A DNA stretch of 64,000 nt from Fischerella muscicola PCC 7414 (GCF_000317205.1 NZ_AJLK01000013.1:17722-81721); one strand, 5' to 3'; positions 45,332-54,492 are shown, counted from the first letter of the stretch. Notes: generated by a model not told the origin, from the sequence alone. Numbers and translations are program-made.

Positions 45332-46420
45332 ATGCGGCAAATGGCACATGGGGGAAATTTAGCTTGGGCAGCAGCGCTGGCTGGCTGTTCCCCCAGTGCT
45401 ATTGTTGATTTTTCTGCGAGTATCAGCCCGTTGGGACCCCCAAGCAGTGCGTTAGTTGCTATTGAGTCACAACTGGTTAATCTTCGCCACTATCCAGATC
45501 CAGATTATTGTGAACTAAGACTGGCTCTGGGTAAGTTTCATCAACTGCCGCCAGAGTGGATTCTGCCGGGTAACGGTTCGGCAGAATTACTAACCCTGGC
45601 AGGAAAGGAATTGGCAGAATTAGCCGCAACAGCTTTCATAACTCCAGCCTTTGGCGACTACTACCGATCGCTAGCGGCATACAACGCTAAAGTGCTGGAA
45701 TTTCCTCTTTCCCCAGTTATTGATCAAGAGTCATTCGTGATCAGTGATTTGTCATCTATTCTTGACAGAGGACAAATCACAAAAGACAAAGGACTACTTC
45801 TCAATAACCCTCATAATCCAACAGGAAAATTATTCTCAAAACAAGCCATTCTGCCCTATCTAGAGAAATTCGCTTTGGTAGTGGTGGATGAAGCGTTTAT
45901 GGATTTTCTACCTCCAGATCAACAACAAAGCATAATTGGAGAAGTAGAGAAATATCCCAATTTAGTCATTTTGCGATCGCTCACCAAGTTCTATAGTCTG
46001 CCTGGGCTAAGGTTGGGTTATGCGATCGCTCATCCTGATCGTTTGCGGCGTTGGCAGTCTTGGCGCGACCCCTGGCCTGTCAACATTCTTGCCCAAGCCG
46101 CAGCAGTTGCTGTAATCGCTGATCAAGACTTTCAGAAGCAAACCTGGATATGGCTAGAACCGACACGAAAGCAGTTGTTTGAAGGTTTAGCTCAAATTCC
46201 AGGTTTGCAACCCTTGCCAAGTGCTGCTAACTTTTTACTTGTGAAATCACAGTACTCCAGTCTTGAATTGCAGCAACAACTACTCAAGCATCACCGAATT
46301 TTAATTCGCGACTGCTTGAGTTTCCCTGAGTTGGGCGATGGCTATTTCCGTGTTGCTGTCCGCTTATCCTCAGAAAACCAGCGTTTATTAGATGCGATCG
46401 CTTTAGTCAATAGTCCATAG
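45332..46420 (+). CDS. cobD: CobD-like threonine-phosphate decarboxylase / histidinol-phosphate aminotransferase family
   Basis: 362 residues from ATG 45332. A fold-type I PLP enzyme: HGGNLAWAAALAG at the start, DFSASISPLGPP, GNGSAELL, NNPHNPTGKLF, VVDEAFMDF, and LRSLTKFYSLPGLRLGY with the PLP lysine. The N-terminus (HGGNLxxAAxxxGxxPxxIxDFSASINPLGPP) is typical of CobD, which makes aminopropanol phosphate for cobalamin, rather than HisC. It is 29 bases after hup. Confidence 0.85.
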   Translation: MRQMAHGGNLAWAAALAGCSPSAIVDFSASISPLGPPSSALVAIESQLVNLRHYPDPDYCELRLALGKFHQLPPEWILPGNGSAELLTLAGKELAELAATAFITPAFGDYYRSLAAYNAKVLEFPLSPVIDQESFVISDLSSILDRGQITKDKGLLLNNPHNPTGKLFSKQAILPYLEKFALVVVDEAFMDFLPPDQQQSIIGEVEKYPNLVILRSLTKFYSLPGLRLGYAIAHPDRLRRWQSWRDPWPVNILAQAAAVAVIADQDFQKQTWIWLEPTRKQLFEGLAQIPGLQPLPSAANFLLVKSQYSSLELQQQLLKHHRILIRDCLSFPELGDGYFRVAVRLSSENQRLLDAIALVNSP

Positions 46421-46493
46421 TCAACAGTCCAATGTTCAAAGTTTCTGACTATTGACAATTGACCCTTGACCCTTGACCATTGACCCTTGACTA

Positions 46494-48044
46494 ATGACTC
46501 TTGACTACGATGTCGTAATTATTGGTGGCAGTCTTGCAGGGCGTTCTGCTGCCCTGATGGCAACCCAACTCAAAGCTAAAGTTGCTTTAGTAGAAGCCAA
46601 AACAGATTATGGATTTATTCATCACCACGTTTTTAGCGAAATCGGCAGGCTTGCCCAACAGGTAAGTAATGCTGCTCAATTCGGAATTGGTATTTCTAAA
46701 CCATCAGATATTTTTTATCCTACAAATGTCTCTAACGGCACAATTCATAGCTCAACGGAAAACATAGAGGCACTTTCCCAAACAGACTTTTTTACGCCTA
46801 TACCTTTAGGAAAATCTCAAACACCTGTGGTATGGTCAGAAGCATTGCTCTACGCTCGTGGTGTGAGTTCTAATTTAGAACAATCCCATTCACCTGCTGT
46901 ATTAGCAGCTCAAGGTGTCGATGTGGTGATTGGCAAAGGGCAATTTCAAGCCTCACCTGATTTAGTATTTGTTGTTAATAATCGTTTACTGAGCGCACGC
47001 ACCTATTTATTGGCTAGTGGTTCAGTTCCAGCAATTCCAGATATTGAAGGATTGCAAAGAACTGGTTTTCTTACCCTTTCGGAAATTTGGCAATCTCTAG
47101 GCGGTTCTACACCACCCCAGAATTGGGTAATTATTGGTGGTACTCCCCAAAGCGTTGAGGTAGCACAAACTCTGGCGCGTTTGGGTTGTAGTGTCACACT
47201 CATAGTTCACCACCCCTCTATCATCCGTCATGCTGACCCTGAAATAGCTCAACTTCTACAAGCGCAATTAGAAGCAGAAGGTGTGCGTGTCCTGACAAAC
47301 ACAACAGTAACTCAGGTTATGCTCATCGAAGATAAAAAATGGCTCCAAGCAGGACACAAAGCCATTGAAACTGATGAAATTTTGGTAGCTACTGCCCAGC
47401 AGCCAAATATTGAATCCCTGAATTTAGCGGCTGTGGGTGTGAAATGGCATCACCGCCGCTTGGTAGTGAATGAAAAACTACAAACAACTAACCACCAGAT
47501 TTACGCTTGTGGGGATGTCATTGGTGGTTATGAATTTCCTCACATTGCTAATTATGAAGCAAAAATTGCCTTGAAAAATGCTCTATTTTTTCCTTGGAAT
47601 AAAGTAAATTATCATTGCATTCCTTGGGGAGTTTGTTCTCACCCCATGCTGGCTCAAGTTGGTTGGACAGAGGTACAAGCAAAACGCCAGTATGGTAAGA
47701 ATGAAATTATAGTGTTACGGCAGTATTTTAAACTCCTAGCAGTAGCTCAAATTCAGGAAGAAACCACAGGTATTTGTAAATTAATTGTTCGACGTAATGG
47801 AGAGATTTTAGGAGCTGGGGTATTGGGAACAGCAGCAAATGAATTAATTAATATTATTGCTTTAGCGATCGCTCAAAAAATTAAAATCAATCACATAGCT
47901 AATTTAGCTACTATTTTTCCCAGTTTTTCAGAAATTTTAGAACAAACTGCCAGACAGTGGCAGCAGCAAAGGTTACAAAATAATACAAAATTGCAAGATT
48001 GTTTGGAAAGTTTCTTCCACTTCCGCCGTGATTGGAAAATATGA
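46494..48044 (+). CDS. FAD/NAD(P)-dependent oxidoreductase of the lipoamide dehydrogenase/mercuric reductase fold, without the redox disulfide
   Basis: 516 residues. The FAD-binding start VVIIGGSLAGRSAALMA (7-24) and NAD-binding VIIGGTPQSVEVAQTLARLG (about 212-232) are present, as are the IYACGDVIGGYEF FAD motif and a C-terminal dimerisation domain. Where the family has a CxxxxC active site (about residues 40-50) this protein has YGFIHHHVFSEIG, so no disulfide exchange is possible. An insert between residues ~60 and 140 is also unusual. The His-Pro pair near the C-terminus is replaced by FPSFSEIL. It may be a quinone- or oxygen-dependent oxidase, or a protein with a different electron acceptor. 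It follows cobD by 73 bases. Start 46494 TTG. Confidence 0.82.
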   Translation: MTLDYDVVIIGGSLAGRSAALMATQLKAKVALVEAKTDYGFIHHHVFSEIGRLAQQVSNAAQFGIGISKPSDIFYPTNVSNGTIHSSTENIEALSQTDFFTPIPLGKSQTPVVWSEALLYARGVSSNLEQSHSPAVLAAQGVDVVIGKGQFQASPDLVFVVNNRLLSARTYLLASGSVPAIPDIEGLQRTGFLTLSEIWQSLGGSTPPQNWVIIGGTPQSVEVAQTLARLGCSVTLIVHHPSIIRHADPEIAQLLQAQLEAEGVRVLTNTTVTQVMLIEDKKWLQAGHKAIETDEILVATAQQPNIESLNLAAVGVKWHHRRLVVNEKLQTTNHQIYACGDVIGGYEFPHIANYEAKIALKNALFFPWNKVNYHCIPWGVCSHPMLAQVGWTEVQAKRQYGKNEIIVLRQYFKLLAVAQIQEETTGICKLIVRRNGEILGAGVLGTAANELINIIALAIAQKIKINHIANLATIFPSFSEILEQTARQWQQQRLQNNTKLQDCLESFFHFRRDWKI

Positions 48045-48203
48045 GTTATATCATGTCCGCTTGAACACTTATATTATCCGTTGGGGTCGGTAATTGGTAA
48101 TTGGTAATTGGTGATCATTGGTCATTTGTCAATGGTAATTAACTATCAACCACTAACTACTAACCACTGTACAGACGTGCCATGGCACGTCTCTACAACC
48201 ACT
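48045..48203. repeat. Repeat spacer with a palindromic element copy (48169-48196)
   Basis: GGTAATTGGTAATTGG units and CACTAAC heptamers, then a 28-bp palindrome with core ACGTGCCATGGCACGT, just before the duplicated gene fragment. Confidence 0.8.
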
Positions 48204-48359
48204 AACTTTTTTATTCTTTACTTCTGAGAGCGAAACACTACCAATACGCTGCAAAATCCCACGAACAATTAAACCTAAACCCCGACCAACTATTTGTGTG
48301 AGTACAAAGACTACTCCACTCCCCAAGAAAGATAATAACGATTGCAAACGAGGAGCGAT
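48204..48359 (-). pseudogene. Duplicated 3' fragment of the DUF3685 gene
   Basis: About 155 bases nearly identical to 52094-52248, the end of the gene at 52090-53844. It translates as QSLLSFLGSGVVFVLTQ, then GRGLGLIVRGILQ and IGSVSLSEVKNKK. The match stops abruptly at GGAGCGAT. Without the rest of the gene it cannot be functional. The two copies are in direct orientation and bracket the ABC transporter genes. Confidence 0.88.
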
Positions 48360-48496
48360 GGTATAAGTTTCAGGTTAAAAAAGGTTATTAACGAGCAATA
48401 TTAATCAAACAGTCAAAATAATTTATGATATTTCTATTCAAAATTAAGTTACCTGTTTTCTAATTGGGGAAAACTTGAAATAAATTTAATCATGCT
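48360..48496. other. Short AT-rich spacer before the ABC permease
   Basis: A likely promoter region for the transporter genes. No clear motif. Confidence 0.4.
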
Positions 48497-50233
48497 ATGC
48501 TCAAGCGGACTTTTCCTTCGCCGGAAGTACTGCAACGCTTTCCCTTCGGCTTAGCAGACATCGCTGTCATCCTGGGGACGTTGGTTTTACTAGCACTGAT
48601 TGCACGTGTAGGTGCAGGAACACTTGTAAGCTTTGTACCACCGGATGTTGTTCCTGGTGTGAGCCTTGATCCGGCTAATCTGCCTTACTATGCTGGGCGT
48701 TCGACTCTGCGGATGTTTATCGCCTTGTTTTTTTCGACGCTATTTACCTTAGTCTATGGGTATATTGCTGCTAAAAACCGTCTTGCAGAAAAAGTTTTTA
48801 TTCCCTTACTTGATATCTTGCAGTCTGTGCCAGTGCTAGGCTTTTTATCTATCACTGTTACAGGTTTCATTGCCCTGTTTCCTGGTAGCCTGTTGGGGTT
48901 AGAGGCAGCATCGATTTTTGCTATTTTTACTAGCCAAGCTTGGAACATGACTTTTTCATTCTATCAGTCGTTGAGAACAGTTCCACAAGAGCTAGAGGAG
49001 GTAGCCAGACTATATCGATTATCAGGATGGCAGCGATTTACAAAACTGGAAGTGCCTTCGGCAATGATGGGATTGCTATGGAATGCAATGATGAGTTTTG
49101 GGGGTGGTTGGTTCTTTGTTGCTGCTAGTGAAGCCATTAGTGTGTTGAATCAAGAATATACCTTACCGGGACTTGGTTCTTATGTTGCTGCGGCTATTGC
49201 TGCTCAAAATTTACCTGCTTTAGGTTGGGCCTTGCTGACTATTGCTGTGGTAATTTTCTTAGTAGACCAACTATTTTGGCGACCTTTAATTGCTTGGGCT
49301 GATAAGTTTCGACTAGAGACGAGTGCTAGTGCAGAGATTCCTGAGTCTTGGGTTCTTGATTTGCTCAAAACAGCTCGACTTCCCTATCTAGTGGGGCAAC
49401 TGCTGACTCCCGTCAGTGAAACTATTAATCGTTTTCTATCATCACTTACCCCCCCAAATTCATCACTCCCTGTAGACAGTAATCAGCAGACTGTGTGGAG
49501 CGATCGCCTCTATAATTTCATTCTGTTAGTTGTAATTGGCGCACTGTTAGTGATTGAATTACACTTTATCCTGACAACTGTAGGAATAAGTGAAGTCTTT
49601 AAGACTTTTTGGTTAGGGTTACTTACTCTTGGGCGTGTGCTGATGCTAATAGTAGTAGCAACACTCATCTGGACACCCGTGGGTGTAGCGATCGGGTTTA
49701 ACCCAAAACTAGCACGCCTTTTGCAACCTGTAGTGCAATTCCTCGCATCATTTCCAGCAAACTTTATTTTTCCCTTTGCGACTCTCTTCTTTATTCGTAC
49801 CAATATCAGCATTGACTGGGGTAGCATCCTATTAATGTCCCTTGGCGCTCAATGGTACATCCTATTTAACTCTATTGCTGGAGCAATGAGTATCCCCACA
49901 GACTTGCGCGAGATGGCAGCAAATGTGGGTTTACGCGGTTGGTTGGTGTGGCGCAAATTAATTATTCCTGGTATTTTTTCTGCCTGGGTAACAGGTGGTA
50001 TAACTGCCAGTGGTGGAGCATGGAACGCTAGCATTATTTCTGAAATTGTTAGTTGGGGACAGACGACCCTTACAGCCAACGGTTTGGGAGCATACATCGC
50101 TCAGACTACCCAAGTAGGTGATTGGCCGCGCATTACTTTAGGAATTGGGATGATGAGTTTGTATGTAGTGGGACTTAACCGTCTATTTTGGCGGCAGTTG
50201 TATGAACTCGCGGAAACTAAATACCATCTTTAA
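48497..50233 (+). CDS. ABC transporter, fused double permease (NitT/TauT type)
   Basis: 578 residues, two permease halves in one chain (about 1-285 and 330-578), each with ~6 helices. EAA loops are visible as EEVARLYRLSGWQRFTKLEVP-like (EVARLYRLSGWQRFTKL) near residue 165 and REMAANVGLRGWLVWRKL near 470. The fold is that of nitrate/sulfonate/bicarbonate importers. The substrate cannot be deduced, and no periplasmic binding protein is encoded nearby. The ATPase follows after a 258-base gap. Start ATG 48497; a second ATG is 5 bases upstream but out of frame. Confidence 0.88.
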   Translation: MLKRTFPSPEVLQRFPFGLADIAVILGTLVLLALIARVGAGTLVSFVPPDVVPGVSLDPANLPYYAGRSTLRMFIALFFSTLFTLVYGYIAAKNRLAEKVFIPLLDILQSVPVLGFLSITVTGFIALFPGSLLGLEAASIFAIFTSQAWNMTFSFYQSLRTVPQELEEVARLYRLSGWQRFTKLEVPSAMMGLLWNAMMSFGGGWFFVAASEAISVLNQEYTLPGLGSYVAAAIAAQNLPALGWALLTIAVVIFLVDQLFWRPLIAWADKFRLETSASAEIPESWVLDLLKTARLPYLVGQLLTPVSETINRFLSSLTPPNSSLPVDSNQQTVWSDRLYNFILLVVIGALLVIELHFILTTVGISEVFKTFWLGLLTLGRVLMLIVVATLIWTPVGVAIGFNPKLARLLQPVVQFLASFPANFIFPFATLFFIRTNISIDWGSILLMSLGAQWYILFNSIAGAMSIPTDLREMAANVGLRGWLVWRKLIIPGIFSAWVTGGITASGGAWNASIISEIVSWGQTTLTANGLGAYIAQTTQVGDWPRITLGIGMMSLYVVGLNRLFWRQLYELAETKYHL

Positions 50234-50285
50234 CATGAGTTCGATAGATTTCATTCGCCCAAAATTCCGGTGTGAGAATAAATTT

Positions 50286-50370
50286 GGGGCTAATAACCAA
50301 AACCCACTACAAGTGGGTTGAAGGGCTTATTCTATTTAGTCTACTTTAAGTAGACTTGGGCTATTAGGGC
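50286..50370. repeat. Composite inverted-repeat element between permease and ATPase genes
   Basis: Outer arms CTAATAACC and GGGCTATTAG enclose hairpins AACCCACT/AGTGGGTT (50301-50319) and AGTCTACTT/AAGTAGACT (50338-50356). The plan is the same as the element at 36474-36571. Confidence 0.7.
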
Positions 50371-50491
50371 ACAGTTTACTTGCGCCCCTTGTAATTGTTT
50401 AGTCTGACAATATTTATCGAACTCACGTATCTTTAACTTCACTCAACAATTATCAAAATTCTCAACACTGATAACTGTTAAAAGGTTAAGC

Positions 50492-51841
50492 ATGACTGCA
50501 ACTACACAAGCAACCGATGAAATAATGATTTCAGTTGAGCAGGTGAACAAAAGTTTTCCCCTACCAGAGGGCAAAGGAGAGTTTATAGTCCTCCGGGATA
50601 TCAACCTGACAGTGCGGGCAGGTGAAGTTGTGGCATTACTGGGACGTAGTGGAAGTGGTAAAAGCACCTTACTGCGAATCATGGCAGGTCTAATTCCACC
50701 CAGTCAGGGGCAGGTGATCTGCAATGGTAAGCGCTTGCAAGGTGTGAACCAAGATGTAGCGATGGTCTTCCAGAGTTTCGCTTTGCTACCTTGGTTGACG
50801 GTACAAGAAAACGTGGAATTGGGATTAGAAGCGCGGGGAGTTAGTTTGGCAAAGCGACAGCGACAAGCACTGAAAGCTATTGACTTGGTAGGTTTGGATG
50901 GTTTTGAGAGTGCTTATCCCAAAGAATTATCTGGGGGGATGAAACAACGAGTTGGTTTTGCCCGCGCCTTGGTGATTGAACCCCAGGTGCTGTTTATGGA
51001 TGAACCATTTAGTGCGTTGGATGTTCTTACTTCTGAAAACCTGCGGGGTGAAATCGACGATTTATGGAATGCAGGAAATTTTCCCTCCAGAAGTATCTTG
51101 ATTGTCACCCATAATATTGAAGAAGCAGTGTTCTTAGCGGATCGGGTGATAATTCTGGGGGCAAATCCGGGACGTGTGCGTGGTGAAGTGCTAATTGATT
51201 TGCCCCGCCCCCATGATCGTACTAGCGATCGCTTCAAAGCTTTGGTGGATTATATCTATACAGTCATGACCAATCCAGAAGCAGAAGTCACTGGAGAGGT
51301 AGCACTGCCAACACCGAAAATACCCACACAACGGGCCAAGTCGCCCTATGCTCAAGTATTACCCTATGCCAGGGTTGGTGGTATTAGTGGTCTTTTGGAA
51401 TTGATTGTTGAGCAGCCTGAAGGCAGAGAGGATATTCCCCATTTGGCAGAACGCTTGCAACTAGAGGTGGATGATTTGCTGCCAATTCTGGATGCTGCGG
51501 TGATTCTGGGCTTTGCAGAAGTCACCCAAGGAGATGTCAGGCTCACTGATATCGGACGTGACTTTGCCACCACAACAATTTTACGAAGTAAAGATTTATT
51601 TCGGCAACAAGTCTTGCAGAATGTACCAATGTTGGTCAGCATGGTACAGACCTTGCGAGAAAAACGTAATGGTTCTATGCGGGCAGATTTTTTCTTAGAT
51701 TTATTAGATGAACACTTTCCCCATATAGTAGCTGAACGACAATTTGCCACAGCAATTGATTGGGGACGCTACGCAGAATTGTTTGAGTACGATGCCAACG
51801 AAGAGCGACTTTATCTGCCAGAAACAGTGGCTACGGAGTAG
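50492..51841 (+). CDS. ABC transporter ATPase with C-terminal AAA-associated domain
   Basis: 449 residues. The NitT/TauT-type ATPase (about 10-270) has Walker A GRSGSGKST (51-59), Q-loop FQSFALLPW, signature LSGGMKQR, Walker B VLFMDEPF and an H-loop His. A C-terminal domain of ~140 residues (about 300-445; GISGLLELIVEQPEGREDIPH region, then VRLTDIGRDFA) is the AAA-associated C-terminal domain of some nitrate/sulfonate/bicarbonate ATPases and looks like a winged-helix sensor. It works with the fused permease upstream. Confidence 0.9.
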   Translation: MTATTQATDEIMISVEQVNKSFPLPEGKGEFIVLRDINLTVRAGEVVALLGRSGSGKSTLLRIMAGLIPPSQGQVICNGKRLQGVNQDVAMVFQSFALLPWLTVQENVELGLEARGVSLAKRQRQALKAIDLVGLDGFESAYPKELSGGMKQRVGFARALVIEPQVLFMDEPFSALDVLTSENLRGEIDDLWNAGNFPSRSILIVTHNIEEAVFLADRVIILGANPGRVRGEVLIDLPRPHDRTSDRFKALVDYIYTVMTNPEAEVTGEVALPTPKIPTQRAKSPYAQVLPYARVGGISGLLELIVEQPEGREDIPHLAERLQLEVDDLLPILDAAVILGFAEVTQGDVRLTDIGRDFATTTILRSKDLFRQQVLQNVPMLVSMVQTLREKRNGSMRADFFLDLLDEHFPHIVAERQFATAIDWGRYAELFEYDANEERLYLPETVATE

Positions 51842-52089
51842 GAGGGCAAGGAAGACAAGGGATGGGGGAAATTACTTATTTCATATCCCCTGTTATGGAG
51901 TTACTTTTTACCAATCAATACGGTTTAGTTAAGGCTAGGACTCTTTGTCAACGTTATTTTTCTAACAAACCGCCAAGAACGCCAAGGACGCAGAGAAAAG
52001 AAAGAAAAGAAAAAATTTACTTAACTGAACTGTGTTGTCTTATCAATGACATATGGCTAATGGTAATTGACTATCAATTTATTTTTTAC
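51842..52089. other. Spacer between convergent genes
   Basis: About 250 bases with a short AAGACAAGG-type repeat and a degenerate CGCCAAGGACGCAGAGAAAA sequence (widespread in cyanobacterial spacers). No gene or clear terminator. Confidence 0.5.
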
Positions 52090-53844
52090 TCATAACTTTT
52101 TATTTTTTCCTTCTGAAAGTGAAACACTACCAATACCCTGCAAAATACCACGAACAATTAAACCTAAACCCCTACCAATTATTTGTGTGAGTACAAAGAC
52201 TACTCCACTCCCTAAGAAAGATAATAACGATTGCAAACGAGGAGCGATCGCATCACCAAATTCTAGTCCTAGTGTCACCCATAAACGAATTCCTGAAAGT
52301 TCTGCTAACTCTTGGCGACGAGGAGCGTAAATAGATGTCTTGGCAATACCACGGGGAGCAAATACAAATAGTTCATAGCGACTTTCAAAAATAGCTTTCG
52401 GTTCTGTTACTAAATTTTTTATTCGATATTTCCAAGATAAACTATTTCTAAAGCGTTCAATTTCTCGTGTGGAAATCAATTTTCGGTCATAAAAATTTTG
52501 CTTAATATCTTCTATATCTCCTAAATAGTTCAGTAGGGGCTGAACTACAGCATTACCTACTTGAATTAACAAGTTTTCTAATAACATTTCTGCCTGTTGA
52601 TTAGCTTCAAAGCTGCCCGCAGTATAACTAGTATTATCAATAATTAAATCTGTTTGAAAGAGTAAGTAGGAAAATAAATCGACAACTAAGGGGATTTGAT
52701 TGAGAATTCCTGTTTGTACTACTCCAGAGCTTTGTAATATTACATTGAGAATTTCTATCTGATTATTACCAAATCTTACCCGAGAAAATTTTCCAAAAAA
52801 TTCTGTAGAAACTTCCTTCCATAATTCATGTAAAATTGCACTTTTGATGTCAGATAGTTGATTAATTTCAATTTGGGAATTACGGAGATCATCTAAAGTA
52901 TCAGCAACTTTTTGCAAAATCAAATAAAGTAATTCTCGTTTTTTATCTGGGCGCAAGATGTCAATTTCTAAAGACACATCTGTAACATTTTGCAAAGGTA
53001 ATTGCAGTTTATTTAGGCAAGATGTAAATATTGTTGCTTGCAGCGCTCTCGGGCTAAGTAGAGAGGGAGTTTTTGGGGTGATGGTGCGATCGCTAGGGAT
53101 ATTTAATACAGGTAGTGGTAATTGTTCAGCAGCTTGAGGTTGACTTTGGTCGTTGATTTGCCTGGGTTGTGGTGTTGCTAATAAATGATTGATCAACCAA
53201 CGAGATGCTAACAACTCCCGTCGCTGTCCAGCTAACATTGCTCGTTCTAATATCGGCTGTCCAGGAATCTGCAATTTTGCTGTTATTGCCGCTAAATTAG
53301 CATCTATCTGGGCATTTCCTGATAAACGCAGGTTTTCTAATAGCCGAGTGAAGAAACGATAGGGAGATGGGGTGGTGGGGAGATGGGGAGATGGGATCTG
53401 TGTCGTTGTGTCGTTGAAGACATACCAGTAGGAACGACCAGCTACTATTTCTTGCATAATCTCAACTAATTCGGTAACTGGCGTTCCTTTGGGGCAGTAA
53501 CCTTCTATACCAATAGATTTGGCCGCTAACAGTAGCCCTTGGTCTTGCACAGAAGTCAGTAATAAAATAGGTAAGTTAGGATACTGAGTTTTAATTTGCC
53601 GACACAGTTGTAAACCTATTTGCTGACTGTGCAGAGAGCGACTATTGCCTAGTTCCAAGACTACTAAATTTATACTTTTGAGGTCTTGTTGGGCAAGTTC
53701 TGCTAAAATCAGCAAAACAGCAGTATTTGTTTCTGCCTCCGATACTACTTGCAAGTTAGAAAATTCTTCGAGAGCAACCCGTAATCCTAGCCGGAAGATG
53801 GGGTCTTGGTCAACTAGCAATAATTTTAGAGGGCGATCGCTCAT
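52090..53844 (-). CDS. DUF3685 (Ycf55-like) protein with a degenerate receiver domain
   Basis: 584 residues. The N-terminal ~130 residues are a NarL-like receiver (LLLVDQDPIFRLGLRVALEE, PILLLTSVQDQGLLLAAKS), but the phospho-acceptor Asp is replaced by Glu64 (VVLELGNS), so it is a pseudo-receiver. The rest is DUF3685, related to the chloroplast Ycf55 protein, ending in a hydrophobic Gly-rich helix pair. Residues ~149-163 (IPSPHLPTTPSPY) are encoded by an intruding GATGGGGAG repeat. Function unknown. Its last 155 bases are duplicated at 48204-48359. Start ATG 53844. Confidence 0.85.
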   Translation of the reverse strand: MSDRPLKLLLVDQDPIFRLGLRVALEEFSNLQVVSEAETNTAVLLILAELAQQDLKSINLVVLELGNSRSLHSQQIGLQLCRQIKTQYPNLPILLLTSVQDQGLLLAAKSIGIEGYCPKGTPVTELVEIMQEIVAGRSYWYVFNDTTTQIPSPHLPTTPSPYRFFTRLLENLRLSGNAQIDANLAAITAKLQIPGQPILERAMLAGQRRELLASRWLINHLLATPQPRQINDQSQPQAAEQLPLPVLNIPSDRTITPKTPSLLSPRALQATIFTSCLNKLQLPLQNVTDVSLEIDILRPDKKRELLYLILQKVADTLDDLRNSQIEINQLSDIKSAILHELWKEVSTEFFGKFSRVRFGNNQIEILNVILQSSGVVQTGILNQIPLVVDLFSYLLFQTDLIIDNTSYTAGSFEANQQAEMLLENLLIQVGNAVVQPLLNYLGDIEDIKQNFYDRKLISTREIERFRNSLSWKYRIKNLVTEPKAIFESRYELFVFAPRGIAKTSIYAPRRQELAELSGIRLWVTLGLEFGDAIAPRLQSLLSFLGSGVVFVLTQIIGRGLGLIVRGILQGIGSVSLSEGKNKKL

Positions 53845-54492
53845 AATCCAAACTATACTCTGATGCTGTTTGTAGTTAATGGGAAACAGCTTCGATACTT
53901 CACCTATTCTCCCTATTTTTACCGAAGCAATTTAGATTCAGAATTGATATGTCCGAATACTCAATTCTCTCATCTATCGTTTATCGCTGTGTATTGGTGG
54001 TCATTCGATTTTAAATTTTGGATTTTGCGAAAAGTTTGTAGACACGAAGTGGTGAGACAGCGACTCTTACGCAGGGGGTTCTCCCCCAATCCCCACTCCC
54101 TGTCGGTCGTGGGGGCCCCGAGTCCCCCATGAGCGACTGCGTTCGCGTAGCGTCCCGGAGGGAACTACCCGGAGGGCTTCCCGAAGGGTGCGGAGGTTTC
54201 CTCCGTACTCTTACGAGAAGTCGCTTACGCGCCTACAAAGCAGCGTCCCGGAGGGAACCTCAAAGCTTTTCAAGACGGATTTTGGATTTTGAATTGACCT
54301 CACAGACTTTTCTGGGGGCTTCGGAATTTTGGATTTTGGATTGATTCCACAGATGAATCTGCTTGCTCTGTACCATCAAAGATTATCGGTCAATTCCAAA
54401 TTCATCCGAATTCAATGAATCTGTTTTTGAACTGAAAAAGATCGATGATAATTGCCATATACAGACAATTACTATGTAATTAGATTAACTAA
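53845..54492. other. Gene-free stretch upstream of the NACHT gene
   Basis: About 650 bases. 54020-54290 holds a long copy of the dispersed element (listed separately); the rest is AT-rich spacer with TTGGATTTTG units. The final ~100 bases presumably hold the NACHT gene promoter. Confidence 0.6.
54020..54290. repeat. Dispersed element, long copy upstream of the NACHT gene
   Basis: Starts GGATTTTGCGAAAAGTTTGT and ends CTTTTCAAGACGGATTTTGG. The inside contains GGCTTCCCGAAGGGTGCGGA and several GTCCCGGAGGGAAC hairpin-like units. A shorter copy in the same orientation is at 57658-57764, and a reverse copy at 21491-21557. The CTCCCTGTCGGTCGTGGGGG unit (54096-54115) also occurs at 3691-3710. Confidence 0.78.

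Noticed and set aside
45738..45795. Repeat insert in the CobD-like gene
   Set aside because: The DNA resembles AAATGACAGAGGACAAAT spacer repeats, but the spacing between neighbouring conserved motifs is normal for the family, so an insertion is not supported.
48153..48347. Small 64-codon gene on the minus strand
   Set aside because: It is the duplicated 3' end of the DUF3685 gene read into a palindromic repeat, not an independent gene.
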